From NCBI GenBank assembly GCA_030159075.1, contig BROG01000032.1, forward strand, positions 380,001-444,000: a stretch of DNA of 64,000 bases, written 5' to 3'. Positions within the stretch are counted from its first letter, which is position 1; the number at the start of each line of letters is the position of its first letter. Made by a program: the position numbers and the translations under genes. This document shows, piece by piece, positions 49,600-60,880 of the stretch. This stretch comes from Atrina japonica. Lineage: Eukaryota > Mollusca > Bivalvia > Pterioida > Pinnidae. Below the pieces are notes generated by a model. The model worked only from the letters and a program-made list of their open reading frames with translations, had not been told where the DNA came from and made no database searches.

Positions 49600-49742
49600 A
49601 CATGAAATATCTAGGTCAGAACTGACATGAAATATCTAGGTCAGAACTGACATGAAATATCTAGGTCAGAACTGACATGAAATATCTAGGTCAGACGTGA
49701 CATGAAATATCTAGGTCAGAGGTGACATGAAATATCTAGGTC
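49600..49742. repeat. 25-bp tandem array, about 6 copies
   Basis: The unit is acatgaaatatctaggtcag, then aactg. Variation is limited to the last five bases (aactg, acgtg, aggtg). Confidence 0.95.
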
Positions 49743-49815
49743 TATGGTTCCTAGGATGATTAAACTTATGTGTTAAACATCATCTCCTATGGTTCCTACA
49801 TTTGTCTTGTCTCTT

Positions 49816-49957
49816 TGAGCAAAGTAAATAATTGAATATATCAAAATGAATTTCACAGTCACTTTGACCAAAGTCAATAAAGAAAATATCAAAATAAATT
49901 TCAAGGTCATTCTGACCCAGTCAATAAATATAACAAAATGAATGTCAAGGTCACACA
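49816..49957. repeat. Three diverged copies of a 48-bp unit
   Basis: tatcaaaatgaatttca, then gtcactttgacc, then aaagtcaataaagaaaa occurs three times with substitutions. Confidence 0.8.
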
Positions 49958-50102
49958 TACAAATGTACATGTACTTTTGCACATATGTAAAATATATATA
50001 TATACCATATGTATGTCTACTGGGATTGTGGACAAGTGACCACATCAAGACAAAATCTGTTTAACAGAAGAATCTGTATTGTAACAAGTACTAAGTATGT
50101 AT

Positions 50103-50192
50103 CAGACCAGGTAGCTCAACTGACAGGGAGACAGATGATCTGCGTTTGGGTCTCGGTTTGACTGCTTATTTTTCCTCTATAACAGGTGCTTG
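50103..50192 (+). mobile_element. SINE family D head, diverged copy
   Basis: gaccaggtagctcaactgac gives a tRNA-type A-box. It is followed by gtttgggtctcggtttgac (decayed B-box) and gcttatttttcctc, shared with the copy 200 bases downstream. Confidence 0.5.
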
Positions 50193-50250
50193 AATCTCAC
50201 GTAATATAGAATCAAACAGTAATCCTCACGTAATATAGAATCAAACAGTA
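50193..50250. repeat. Two-copy duplication of about 29 bp
   Basis: ctcacgtaatatagaatcaa, then acagta, occurs twice. Confidence 0.9.
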
Positions 50251-50303
50251 TGAAATCATCTCGAAATGAAGAGAGAAAGAGTTAATACATTGACTGTTTA
50301 TAT

Positions 50304-50405
50304 GAGACCATGTAACTCAGTTGGTGGAGCATCCATTCCAAAATGGAAGAGACCCAAGTTTGAGTCCAGGTCTGGCCAATCACTTTTTCCTCTCTTTTTA
50401 CAAAT
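50304..50405 (+). mobile_element. SINE family D head
   Basis: gaccatgtaactcagttggt, then ggagc is a tRNA-like A-box region. A B-box follows at agtttgagtccaggtc, and then ccaatcactttttcctc. The 3' part cannot be delimited. It is not a functional tRNA. Confidence 0.6.
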
Positions 50406-51411
50406 TGATGATTCGAAAGTCAAACAAATGGATTACATACTTTTTCATAGTCATCCCTGCCGTAGTTTAGTGGAGGGGTTAGTAGGTACATTGTATTAAA
50501 TCTCACTTGTCATATCCTTCTGGAGCATAATGTTCCTACGATGGACTAAGAAAGGCTGACCAAAATCAGGTGTAAACAAAATTACGGGTGAATTATGGTC
50601 AATAAATGCTCCCTACAAAATTGATAGCAACACCTGATCTCAGTGATGAAATTTGCCTAACTTAACCTGATGATAAAACAGAAAGTTAAAAAGCCGTGAA
50701 CGCAAGCAATAAATTTTCTTCACACTTTTTAATACATTAATGTCACTGAACACTAGGGCAATAAACAACCAATGGGTCATTATTGGTCATCACAGCTTTT
50801 TGTATAAAGACCAATGGTCCACCCTTTTTTGTTATTCTGACACCCAAAGTAACCATGACTGTAATTTGTGGCCAGAAGTTGTATATCCCCTGTCTGATGA
50901 CCATTGTACTCAGTGAAAACAATAAACCCTCCCCCTCAAAAGGGATGTCAATGTAGACAATTTATATCCAACAAATTTTGTGAGACAACAATGGTCGAAA
51001 ATCAACACAAGTGTCCATCAGGGAGCCATATAAAACGCTTTGTTATCAAGAAGACCTAAATCAGAAGATTACATCTGGGGTCAAAAGGTTGCTGTGTTGT
51101 GGCACTGACTCAGAATGGTGTACCTTACATATGACTTACATCGCTGCAGTTTGAGACTACACCTTAGTTTGAGTGTGTTTCTACGACTGTTAATATGAAT
51201 GTACCAAACAAACTTATTTCATTCAAAATCAAATATATATATATAAAGTCATAACTGTCATAATGCTCAACAACTCTTAACTGATTGACCACTATTACAG
51301 TCAGCACTGTCCAGAAAGATGTGTCATAATTACCATGACTGTAATTTTCTAAAATATCAACTTACACAACTTCAGAAAGCTTCCATTTTGATACATTAAT
51401 TTTATTTAGCT
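50406..51411. other. No supported feature
   Basis: Non-repetitive, slightly less A/T-rich. The phrase accatgactgtaatttgtgg has a near copy, accatgactgtaattttct, about 490 bases on. Confidence 0.4.
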
Positions 51412-51513
51412 ATAAGGTGATCTCTCAAAAGTAAATTCAACTTTAACTAAACATTTATGAAGGCATCCTTATTAAAAAACCAAGTGAAACTGAAGACACC
51501 AGGCTGTAACACA
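51412..51513. mobile_element. Left remnant of the cagtgaaacctgt element beside the 33-bp array
   Basis: ataaggtgatctctcaaaag, then taaattcaactttaac, aligns with caggtggtctctcaaaagag, then gttttagtttaga, in the copy at 31776. Together with the right terminus at the end of the array it suggests one element whose right third was amplified. Confidence 0.45.
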
Positions 51514-52522
51514 AGGCAGGTGGACCTTTATTACTGGTCTCACAAGACAGGTGGTCTTCTATGACAGTGATCTCACAAGATAGGTAGGTGGTCATTTATG
51601 ACTGGTCTCACAAGACAGGTGGTCTTCTATGACAGTGATCTCACAAGATAGGTGGTCTTCTATGACAGTGATCTCACAAGACAGGTGGTCTTCTATGACA
51701 GTGATCTCACAAGATAGGTGGTCTTCTATGACAGTGATCTCACAAGATAGGTGGTCTTCTATGACAGTGATCTCACAAGATAGGTGGTCTTCTATGATAG
51801 TGATCTCACAAGACAGGTGGTCTTCCATGACAGTGATCTCACAAGACAGGTGGTCTTCTATGATAGTGATCTCACAAGACAGGTGGTCTTCCATGACAGT
51901 GATCTCACAAGACAGGTGGTCTTCTATGACAGTGATCTCACAAGACAGGTGGTCTTCTATGACAGTGATCTCACAAGACAGGTGGTCTTCTATGATAGTG
52001 ATCTCACAAGACAGGTGGTCTTCTATGATAGTGATCTCACAAGACAGGTGGTCTTCCATGACAGTGATCTCACAAGACAGGTGGTCTTCTATGACAGTGA
52101 TCTCACAAGACAGGTGGTCTTCTATGACAGTGATCTCATAAGACAGGTGGTCTTCTATGACAGTGATCTCACAAGACAGGTGGCCTTCTATGACAGTGAT
52201 CTCACAAGACAGGTGGCCTTCTATGACAGTGATCTCACAAGACAGGTGGTCTTCTATGACAGTGATCTCACAAGACAGGTGGCCTTCTATGACAGTGATT
52301 TCACAAGACAGGTGACCCTTTATCACAGTGGCCTCACAAGACAGGTGACCCTTTATCACAGTGACCTCACAAGACAGATGGACCTTTATTATAGTGGCCT
52401 CACAAGACAGGTGACCCTTTATCACAGTGGCCTCACAAGACAGGTGACCCTTTATCACAGTGGCCTCACAAGACAGGTGTGTCCTCTAACACAGTGACCT
52501 CACAAGATGGGTTCTACTGTAT
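51514..52522. repeat. 33-bp tandem array, about 30 copies, derived from a MITE end
   Basis: The unit is ggtggtcttctatgacagtg, then atctcacaagaca. The last copies change to gtgaccctttatcacagtgg, and the array ends cacaagatgggttctactgt-at. Unit and terminus equal the right end of the element at 29485 (acaggtggtcttttatgaca, then gtggtctcacaagacaagtt). The 33-base period leaves long open frames on both strands, including 288 codons on the minus strand with an 11-residue repeat. These are by-products. Confidence 0.95.
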
Positions 52523-54379
52523 TAAACATTCATAATATGTAGATGCTTATTCTGCACTTTTATTAATTTTCAATTCTATCATTAATTCTGACAGTGTGCA
52601 TATATCTTAATGTTATGGCCTTGTATCTTGATTTAAATCACAACTACATGTATTTAAAAGTGCTTGTAAACCACAAGTCCTAGATATGCTCACCGTTGAT
52701 CTGCAGGGAATACAAATTAACTCTGAAGATCGTGTAATGTTGACACATGTCATTTCTATAAACTTTTTTTTTTGCTATCAAAAATTTACTTTTCATGAAT
52801 ACAAGAAAAAATCTTTTAGACGACTTTGGCATCATTGAGATAAATCTAGTATATGACACCTTACTAACACTTCGCTACACAATACCACCTACCGCTAAAT
52901 ATATATCTGCAACACAAACATGCCAATGTAAAAAAAATGATACAAAGTGAATGTCATTTAAAACAAACAAACAAAGACTGTCTTTATGCTAAATTTTGTC
53001 AGTTGCAATAAGGGAAAATAATCTGACATAAAAGTATCAAAATAAGAGGATGAATTAGAAATACACTAAATATTGAAATTCAATTATTCTGGTTTAACTG
53101 TGACAAGGCCATTCCGAGTTTTTTCTATGTTAAGCATCCATCCTGAAATCGGAAACCTAACTACCTATTCGGAAAATACACACACAACTTGATGAAAAGC
53201 ACAAAGCTCTTCAAATACAGTTCAGATCATTTAATAAAAATAAATGGCATCGCATAAGTTGACAAAAAGTTTCTTCTAATCAGAGTACACTACAGTACCC
53301 TAAGTGTGCTAAGGTACTTTCAATATTTGATAGTAGATCTATATTAGCTTTATTTTATCTGAATACTACACTGTATGTCTACAACAAACCAACTTCAAAA
53401 GTAAATTTTCATGTGCTGTAAGGAACTAGCATTCTAAGATTATCAATTGTGACGGAGTGTTTTTTACAAGTATGATGTCCTAAACCAAAGCACTTGCGGA
53501 CACTTAAAACAGAAAATTTGGAATGGCCTAATGTTATTGGAATCAATGAAAGGTTTGACAACTTTGTTGGGTCCTGAAGAAGTAGATGGATATGTATTTC
53601 TGTGAGTAAGTCAATTCTATGTTATTCTATAATTTCATAAAAGTATACGTATAGGTACAGGAAATTTGAAATGTAGGTATAAGGAATGTGATGGCCGATA
53701 TATCTATCATATAAATATGTAAATATGACTACATATGCTATACACAATACTCTGATGCACTTACAGTGTGTGGTACAGAAATTTAATGAAATTTTAGAAT
53801 GCCCTTTGTTCTGCGAGAAATAAGTTCTCACACTTGTTTTCAACTACATACAGTAAATAACATGATAAAATAATCATCTCATGAGTTATTTACCTTATCT
53901 AATCAGATCTCATGTGAGAACCTCTCTTTCAAATCTAAAAATAATTTCTTGTAGTTTTAATTTCCATTATTTCGTTGTTTTCATTTATCAACCAAATTTA
54001 AATAATGACGAAATTTTACATCAAACATACTTAGTAATAGTATAATAACTTCCTTTTCAACCGGTTTTTTACTTCTACAAAATTTAATATCAATGAATTT
54101 CTCTTATATTCAAAACAATGAAATTTTAATCCCACAAAATTGAATGATTTTATAGTGAGTGTATATACCTGTTAACTTTATAGATATACATGTATAACAA
54201 AACTTCCAAGTAACTGTAAAAAAAAAACTACAACAAAAACCCAAGCAGTTGTAACACTGATAATTTACTGATAACAATCATAATAGCCTATGCCTTCAAG
54301 TTGAATCACATTTTTTCAATAGAAAGTTATTAAATGTTTCTAGTCATGCTTCATTGTCACAATGGTCCTCATCATGAGT
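52523..54379. other. No supported feature
   Basis: A/T-rich DNA with no repeat family and no exon-like segment found on either strand. Confidence 0.4.
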
Positions 54380-54760
54380 TGAATTACCTGAACAAAAAAT
54401 GATATGAATACTTTGTAATTCGATACTCATACACAGCAGGTGTCTTAATTAGCATAAAGCATGTGGCACAGGTGATAAATCACAGATATTAATGATTTAA
54501 ATCATAATATTAATATGATTATAGGTGAAGTTGACAATAAGTTGTTGGCAACTTTCAATGAGAGATATGAAAATCACTACAACTGATGAAATAACAACTC
54601 TATCAGTGTGTATGTTTCAACGTCTTTACATAAAAAGATAACCAATGACTAATGATCAATTATACTTTATATTCATTGCGTACATGATCATTCTCGAGAA
54701 TAACTTGTGAGAGTGATGACTCATAATGACATTGACATATCAATCCGAGTTCAGTCCGCT
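54380..54760. other. Repeat-poor, motif-dense stretch (possible regulatory element)
   Basis: gtcttaattagcataaagca, then tgtggcacaggtgataaatc combines homeodomain-like and E-box-like cores. Further on come agtgatgactcataatga (AP-1-like) and tgatcaattatac. It has no repeat similarity and lies 2.6 kb from the exon. This is inference only. Confidence 0.25.
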
Positions 54761-54885
54761 CTTTTTTTTTCAAAAGTTTAATATTCTCAGATATTAAAGC
54801 CTTTACATGTAGTTGGATACATGTATAATCTAACTTGTCTAAGATATTTACAAAATATTATGTTACCTCCAAACTATTCCAATTA

Positions 54886-54990
54886 CAGTAAAACCTGCTC
54901 TAGCAAACACCTGTATATAAAGGCCACCTTGTCACAAAGACCATTTTTTTCTGTCCCAAATACTGCACTCTGTGTAAAAATCAACCTCTA
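54886..54990. mobile_element. Left part of a cagtgaaacctgt element, cut by the 120-bp array
   Basis: It starts cagtaaaacctgctctagca after TA and continues tatataaaggccaccttgtc, like the copy at 26788. The right end is absent. The purine-rich array begins directly afterwards. Confidence 0.5.
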
Positions 54991-55772
54991 GGAAAAGAGA
55001 GGAAGAAACAGAGAGACAGAAAACAGAGAGAATTAGAGAACATGAGGCAGCAATAATAAAAGACAAAGGAAGAAACAGAAAGACAGAATGAGAGAATGTG
55101 AGGAAGCAATAAGAAAAGAGAGGAAGAAACAGAGAGACAGAAAACAGAGAGAATTAGAGAACACGAGGCAGCAATAATAAAAGACAAAAGAAGAAACAGA
55201 AAGACAATGAGAGAATGTGAAGAAGCAATAAGAAAAGATAGAAAGAAACAGAGAGACAGAAAACAGAGAGAATTAGAGAACACGAGGCAGCAATAATAAA
55301 AGACAAAAGAAGAAACAGAAAGACAGAATGAGAGAATGTGAGGAAGCAATAAGAAAAGAGAGAAAGAAACAGAGAGACAGAAAACAGAGAGAATTAGAGA
55401 ACATGAGGCAGCAATAATAAAAGACAAAGGAAGAAACAAAAAGACAGAAAGACAGAATGAGAGAATGTGAGGAAGCAATAAGAAAAGAGAGGAAGAAACA
55501 GAGAGACAGAAAACAGAGAATTAGAGAACATGAGGCAGCAATAATAAAAGACAAAAGAAGAAACAGAAAGACAGAATGAGAGAATGTGGGGAAGCAATAG
55601 GAAAAGAGAGGAAGAAACAGAGACACAGAAAACAGAGAGAATTAGAGAACATGAGGCAGCAATAATAAAAGACAAAGGAAGAAACAAAAAGACAGAATGA
55701 GAGAATGTGAGGAAGCAATAAGAAAAGAGAGAAAGAAACAGAGAGACAGAAAACAGAATTAGAGGCAGCATA
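54991..55772. repeat. About 120-bp purine-rich tandem array, 6.5 copies
   Basis: Each unit has two halves, aagagaggaagaaacagaga, then gacagaaaacagagaga, and gcagcaataataaaagacaa, then gaaagacagaatgagaga. The spacing of gaattagagaa is 119-121 bases. The plus strand is almost free of T and C over long runs. Minus-strand open frames of 107-165 codons with a Leu/Phe/Ser-rich repeat are by-products. Confidence 0.95.
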
Positions 55773-57350
55773 TAAGACACTAAAATAAGACACAACGCAA
55801 ACCAAAATGACAGAACAAATTAGTGACAAAGACAAACTTGGCATAGATAATACAAGTCATCTGATGCACATAATTATTTCCAAATTTTACTATCTCATTT
55901 AAACTTTCTCTCGTGACTCAAAGCTATTTAGAACTTTAAATATTAACTGGTACACATACAGCCATAGACGTAATGCACATTTTGACACATATATCGCCAA
56001 ACGTCTGTTAAGTAATCTACATGACACACTGACTTCTATTTTGATATTTTAGTGTCATGAATAGAAAGTATTGTTGGCGATATCATTCATTATGTCTGAT
56101 ATAAGATCAGGTAAAGTAAAGACACAGCTCAGAAGTCTGCAGCTTTCAGAATTTTTGTCCGATATCTTGCCGTGTACAATCGGCACAAGTACATAAACTT
56201 CAACTTTTTAGCTATTTTAAATTGACTTTAACACACTGACTGATATAATAATACTTGTTCTTTCTCATAAACCAATCCTCAAAACTAGGGCGGTTTACAG
56301 TAATTACAAAAAAAAATCACTTGGCATTCTCTTAAAAGTCACTCTGTTTTTTATTCCCCGGGGGTCTTCTTGGTCCAGTACATGATGCGCTGTAGATTAA
56401 ATCACGTAGTAGTTTTAAATATACCTACAGTCAGGTCAGATTGGAGTCTGTTTTTTCTCTACAACATTTGTGTGAGGAAAGTGTTGCTCCTCGGTGAACT
56501 TTGTAGTTCCACGTTCTTCTGATAAAACTGGATAACGCAACATGTGACTTTATAAAATATTGGGTAAAAATATGGAGATCCTATCAATGCAATCATCTAC
56601 ACCACATACCTACTGTAAACTCACATACAGAGTGGTTCCGGTCTCTTTGAAGTTGATTGATCTGTTTATATCTCATCTCTTTACACAAAGTTTTTAGTTT
56701 AATGGTGGTATTTTGTAGGTCTTATTATCATGAATTACATTATAAAACTTTTAATCTAACACATGCAACTATTTCAATAGCAAGCAATGTCTTAGATATG
56801 AGAGGGTTAAAGTCAAGAACGTCCATCACAGGGATCATCACAGGGGGAAAACTGTGTTGGAGATGGGTTGAGATCAGGATTTCCATCAAAGTTAAGTTAC
56901 GGCATATAAATATATGAAACGATGCATTGATAAAAAACAACAAGAACAGATAGTTGTTATCAGTAATTAGGCAAGCCGATGCATAAATAAATAAATAATG
57001 AAAAGCATAGAAACTGGAAATTTTAACAGTCGTAGAATGAAATTTTAATGCACCAGGAAATTCTGAGAGTGGTAGAAGAAATGATGAAGAACAAGACACA
57101 TTACTCACCTACCAGTAAACATACTACACATCTATTGCAAAATTTCGAATTGTTTTTTATGTGAGCATGCAATACATGTACATACAACTATTTGTACAAA
57201 ACGTATACAACTGAAATGTAAAGGGGGTTGACCTTTCAGAACTAAGCTAACCTCTACAAATTGTTTTGTAAACTACAAATTCATTTCACTGTGTGACAGC
57301 TCTAAATACTTTAAATGTATCATTCTGTTTTTAGCTTATAAAGCTCCTAC
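55773..57350. other. Intron just 3' of the KIF26-like exon
   Basis: No repeat is seen. A moderately G/C-rich part near 56355-56400 (attccccgggggtcttcttg) has no coding frame that continues the exon. Confidence 0.5.
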
Positions 57351-57353
57351 CTT
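57345..57353 (-). other. Splice donor of the KIF26-like exon
   Basis: The minus strand reads AAG|GTAGGA, close to the consensus donor. It follows the Ile-Ile-Lys codons that end the exon. Reading through would add only four codons (Val-Gly-Ala-Leu) before a stop, which supports splicing here. Confidence 0.75.
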
Positions 57354-58028
57354 AATAATTGATCCACCATAAGCTCCGTCGGGGTACATGAGTCTTAATG
57401 TCTGTCGTTTTAAGTCTATAAGGCAATTATTACAATGTTCACAATGTATTCCAGCACTATACGATATCTCACCCAGGGCATTCATTTTACGCGCTAGCAT
57501 TTTCTCACTTATCCCACTGTAGGGCTTTTCGGCACCTCTGCTATGTGGCGGTACATATATTGGAGGTTTACCATGCATTCCCCGTCGTCTTGACGGTAAG
57601 GCATCAGGAGACATAGGATGGCTGTCATTACTCGGAGGAGATCTGCATCTTTCAATCTCCAAGTCGTTTACTGGCAATGATGGACGTCCAAAGACGAATG
57701 ATATATCATTACTTAATAATCCATTCAGAGTGGCTTTTCCATAAGAACTGTTGTCAGTTAATGGTGATATCGTTCCACGTATAGGATAATCCATGATTTC
57801 GTTAGAATGTGTAAAGTCCAATGAAATATCCTCATCAATATTTGTTTCTACGATTTTTTCTTTAGCATCATTTTCTCTTGATTTTTTTGTGCTTTGCGAT
57901 GTTGATGTGTCCCTATTACGAGATAATGATCGATCGGGTGTTGGTAGTTTCCTAATCCTGGCTTCCCCTCCGAACATGTGCACCGCTGTCTTGACACTTA
58001 CAGTCTCTGTACAAAGGTCTGTATCATT
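57351..58028 (-). CDS. KIF26: Internal coding exon, KIF26-like atypical kinesin (N-terminal region)
   Basis: This is one internal exon of 226 codons with no stop. It is bounded by an acceptor (pyrimidine tract then TAG) and a donor (AAG|GTAGGA), in phase 0 at both ends, so skipping it would keep the frame. The peptide starts NDTDLCTETV. It is rich in Ser, Arg, Pro and Asn for about 190 residues and is probably disordered. Around residue 140 there is a basic Pro-rich patch (RRRGMHGKPP, then YVPPHSRG), followed by a helix-prone stretch (SEKMLARKMNALGEI). It ends in Cys196-x2-Cys199-x2-Cys202 followed by LIDLKRQTLRLM. Vertebrate KIF26A/B carry a similar C-x2-C-x4-LxxLKRQ motif ahead of the motor (from memory, unchecked). 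Family knowledge: KIF26 and worm VAB-8 are kinesin-11 proteins that bind microtubules, lack normal ATP-driven motility, and act in signalling and neuron or cell migration. The motor, the initiator Met and the remaining exons are not in view. I am sure it is an exon and moderately sure of the name. Confidence 0.8.
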
Positions 58029-58052
58029 CTAAAAAAACAAAACAAAAGAAAA
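58029..58052 (-). other. Splice acceptor of the KIF26-like exon
   Basis: Read on the minus strand this is a run of T with few G (cttttgttttg, then seven T) ending in AG, immediately before AATGATACAG. The TAG of the acceptor is also the in-frame stop that closes the open frame upstream, so the coding frame must enter by splicing unless the ATG at residue 18 of the exon is used. An A-containing branch-point candidate (tgattgat) lies some 20 bases further upstream. Confidence 0.75.
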
Positions 58053-59159
58053 AAATCAATCATTTATAAATAACTTTAATTCTTTTATCTAGATGCCCCC
58101 AACATGTGCCTTCAACGTTCCCAGATGTTAGGTTTAAATTTAACCTAATTGATACAAAATAAGCTAAAGGATGCACTGCTTCAGTAATTAATTCACTCCC
58201 CAAAACAGAGATTTGAGAGCACGGATTAAACAATATAATTGCATTAGCATACACGAAATATGGCTATCCCTAATCCTTTCTGGTTATTGTATGCTCAGCA
58301 CAGAATACAAACGGCATCAGAGTATTGCTGTAAAACTGATCACTGTTTTAACTGAATAAAGATCCTTGAAAAAGTATGTAAATAGAAATAAATTTAATTT
58401 GTGTTCATTTCAATTCAAATGCTCTCTGAATCAACTTACTTTTTAAAAGGGACATGCAGATATCACTGAGAAATACATTTAGTTTATACAATTATGTTGA
58501 TGAGAATTTGTAGGGCAAATTCAATTTTCCCTTCCTGATTGTTACAAGTTTGACCAAAATCCCAAAGCACAGAAGACTGACAACATTTCAGTTCACCTGG
58601 TATACATTTGTGTCAGAATAAACATGAGTGATAGAAACTCAAATAATACACAATCATTCTTGTTAGATTTTGACAACAGCTTAAGTTACAGTCCTGCCTC
58701 AGAAATGTTCATAATTAAGAATGAAAAACTTTTAAGGTTTAAACATACAAGTAACTCTTGAAACCAATTGAGTCTACACATAAAGATATGATAACGCTTA
58801 TCACATATATGTATACATTCACAAGTTATTTGAATTCTGAATTTGATAGATTATCCTCATCTAACTGTAATATAAACAAAATCAAATATGTAATTTTCTT
58901 GTGTGCCAAATCCAAGAGTGATTAGAAAAAGTTGAAAGCATTTGTAATTATCTCCTGGCAGATAAGACGGAAAAATATTAGCAATTATCTGACAGTGGAT
59001 ACAGATTCAATAAAAAGATGTCATGGTCATCATCTTCGTCCAGGGAGAGAAGGAGTGCAATTTTCAGTAAACGTGAACCAAATGAGAAAAAATGTCAAGA
59101 GGAGGAATATCAATAAGTTAGAATGAATGAGTCTGATCAACAGACATGCTTGTATAACC
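58053..59159. other. Intron just 5' of the KIF26-like exon
   Basis: No earlier exon was found. A motif-dense part at 58105-58260 (aacctaattgatacaaaata, agtaattaattcac, cggattaaacaatataattg) is repeat-free. Confidence 0.4.
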
Positions 59160-59720
59160 CAGTAACAGTTTATTTAAAGTCTGTCACTCTAATGGCTTCT
59201 GTCACACTGCCATTTCGGTCCACAATGGCAGTGATCATTGTAAAAGATTATCCTGTTGTATTTACTACCAGGAAAGAGAGTATTTGGAATAAAACAATGA
59301 TTGTTCATTTTGTGAGCAATTTTAACTAATTATTTAGTGTGATCTGTCAGATTATGATGTTTATTGGCTGCTTTCTCTGATCAGACAAAACGTGATACTT
59401 GTTCATTGCTGGGTAAATACGCTGCAGCCAACAGGAAGTTTGTAACATGTCATAAAGCACAGCAAGCAAGCTCCTAAGTATACGCTCCTCTATATCTGCT
59501 GTATTTACTTCATTTCGTTTCATTGTGTTACGATACATTCTGTTAAGATTTTCTTCAGTTATGTAGAGCATCAACAGGTGTAGATGAAATGCCAAAAATT
59601 TTCACCTATGTGATGGACTTATGTCAATGCAGTAAAAGTCAATGACTCTCACGACACCACAAGAGCACCTGCTTCAATAAGCAAATTGGATAAGGAATAA
59701 CATGACATTTTTCACTTTAA
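59160..59720. other. Repeat-poor, motif-dense stretch upstream of the exon (possible regulatory element)
   Basis: It contains aacaatgattgtt at 59293-59305, two SOX-type cores in inverted orientation. It also has gatgtttattggctg (forkhead-like), ctgcagccaacaggaagttt (ETS-like) and cactgccatttcggtccaca. No repeats are seen over about 550 bases. It lies within the intron preceding the KIF26-like exon. Function is inference. Confidence 0.3.
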
Positions 59721-60701
59721 TACTTTCCTCTTCAAATATTTATTGGCAATAATAAATCAAAAAGCTTCGATGAATCCTTGGAATTTCTTCAACTTGGATG
59801 GAACTTACGAATCAATCTAATATGACATCAATGCATGTTGATCATATCTTAAAGTATGTGACAATCAACAAAGGAACTCTCTGACTTTGAAATTAGTCAC
59901 AGGGAAATATTCAAATAATAAATATCATGGATAAATTTAAACATAAAAATTGGTTTTAAAATTCAAAATTCCCTAGAAAAGAGGAATTTGTTTTGCACAT
60001 TCTGTACTGCATGGTAAAAACTTACATTGAAAACTGACTGCTCCCTTGTTAGTGAAGAAAACAGGCAAAAAATAAAAAATCTCATTGTAGGACTATCAAT
60101 TTCAATATTCTATGTGCTAGCTGTAAAAGTTCTATTAACTTGGTAATTCATCATAACAGTATGTCACTGATATAAAAGCAGTAAATATCTATATTCAGTT
60201 TCTTATCTTTACACCATCTAGTCGTATTTCTATAAACATAACATTCACAGTTTATTTTGATGCCATTTATATATTGCATAAGTAATGTTTGAATTTCAAA
60301 AAGGTTTTGAACTTGATAATATAGACAGTGTTTTGATAAGATGTTTCGAAAAGAAATGGTCTCCACAGCACAATATAACAACAACAGCAGAACTCTCACA
60401 TTTGAATGACTGTATGTCACATGTCGTCATTTTTAATGTTATTTGATTTATAACCTGGTGTTACCTTACTGGTGCCAAATTAGAAATATCTATCCATAAC
60501 AGGGACCACCCTGATGTTGTCTAAGGTAATATGGATGGCAAGTCACACTTAATTAGAAGATACCAAATTCTATCTTTTCGTCTGAATAAAGGGAAACCAC
60601 TTGTGTCACCACATTGCTTTGACGGCAACATTCTGTCAGAGGGCAGCTCTTTTTACTCTTTAACAGAGAGGAGACTCTGTAGTGGCTATACTTTCTCAAT
60701 A

Positions 60702-60880
60702 CAGTGGAACCTGTCTTGTTAAACCACTCTCATGGATAGACCAGCTGTCTTTTTAGACCACATTATTAAATCCACCTGGTTAGATAATTCTTCAGATAAA
60801 ACCTCTTTTTAGAGAGCACCTGTCTTGACAGGCCACATTTCAGGGGCAGATGGGATGGTCTCTCAAGACAGGTTTTACTA
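60702..60880. mobile_element. TA-flanked MITE, cagtggaacctgtcttg family
   Basis: It starts cagtggaacctgtcttgtta after TA and ends ctcaagacaggttttacta before TA. The interior gataaaacctctttttagag and gacaggccacatttcagggg matches the copy at 32130. Confidence 0.7.

Noticed and set aside
51592..52497. Long open frames on both strands (288, 237 and 170 codons) with an 11-residue repeat
   Set aside because: They are translations of a noncoding 33-bp array whose period is a multiple of three. All copies are open on both strands, and the unit comes from a MITE end.
54981..55844. Overlapping Leu/Phe/Ser-rich minus-strand frames that look like membrane proteins
   Set aside because: They are readings of the purine-rich 120-bp array. 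There is no start or splice context, and the hydrophobic look comes from poly-pyrimidine codons.
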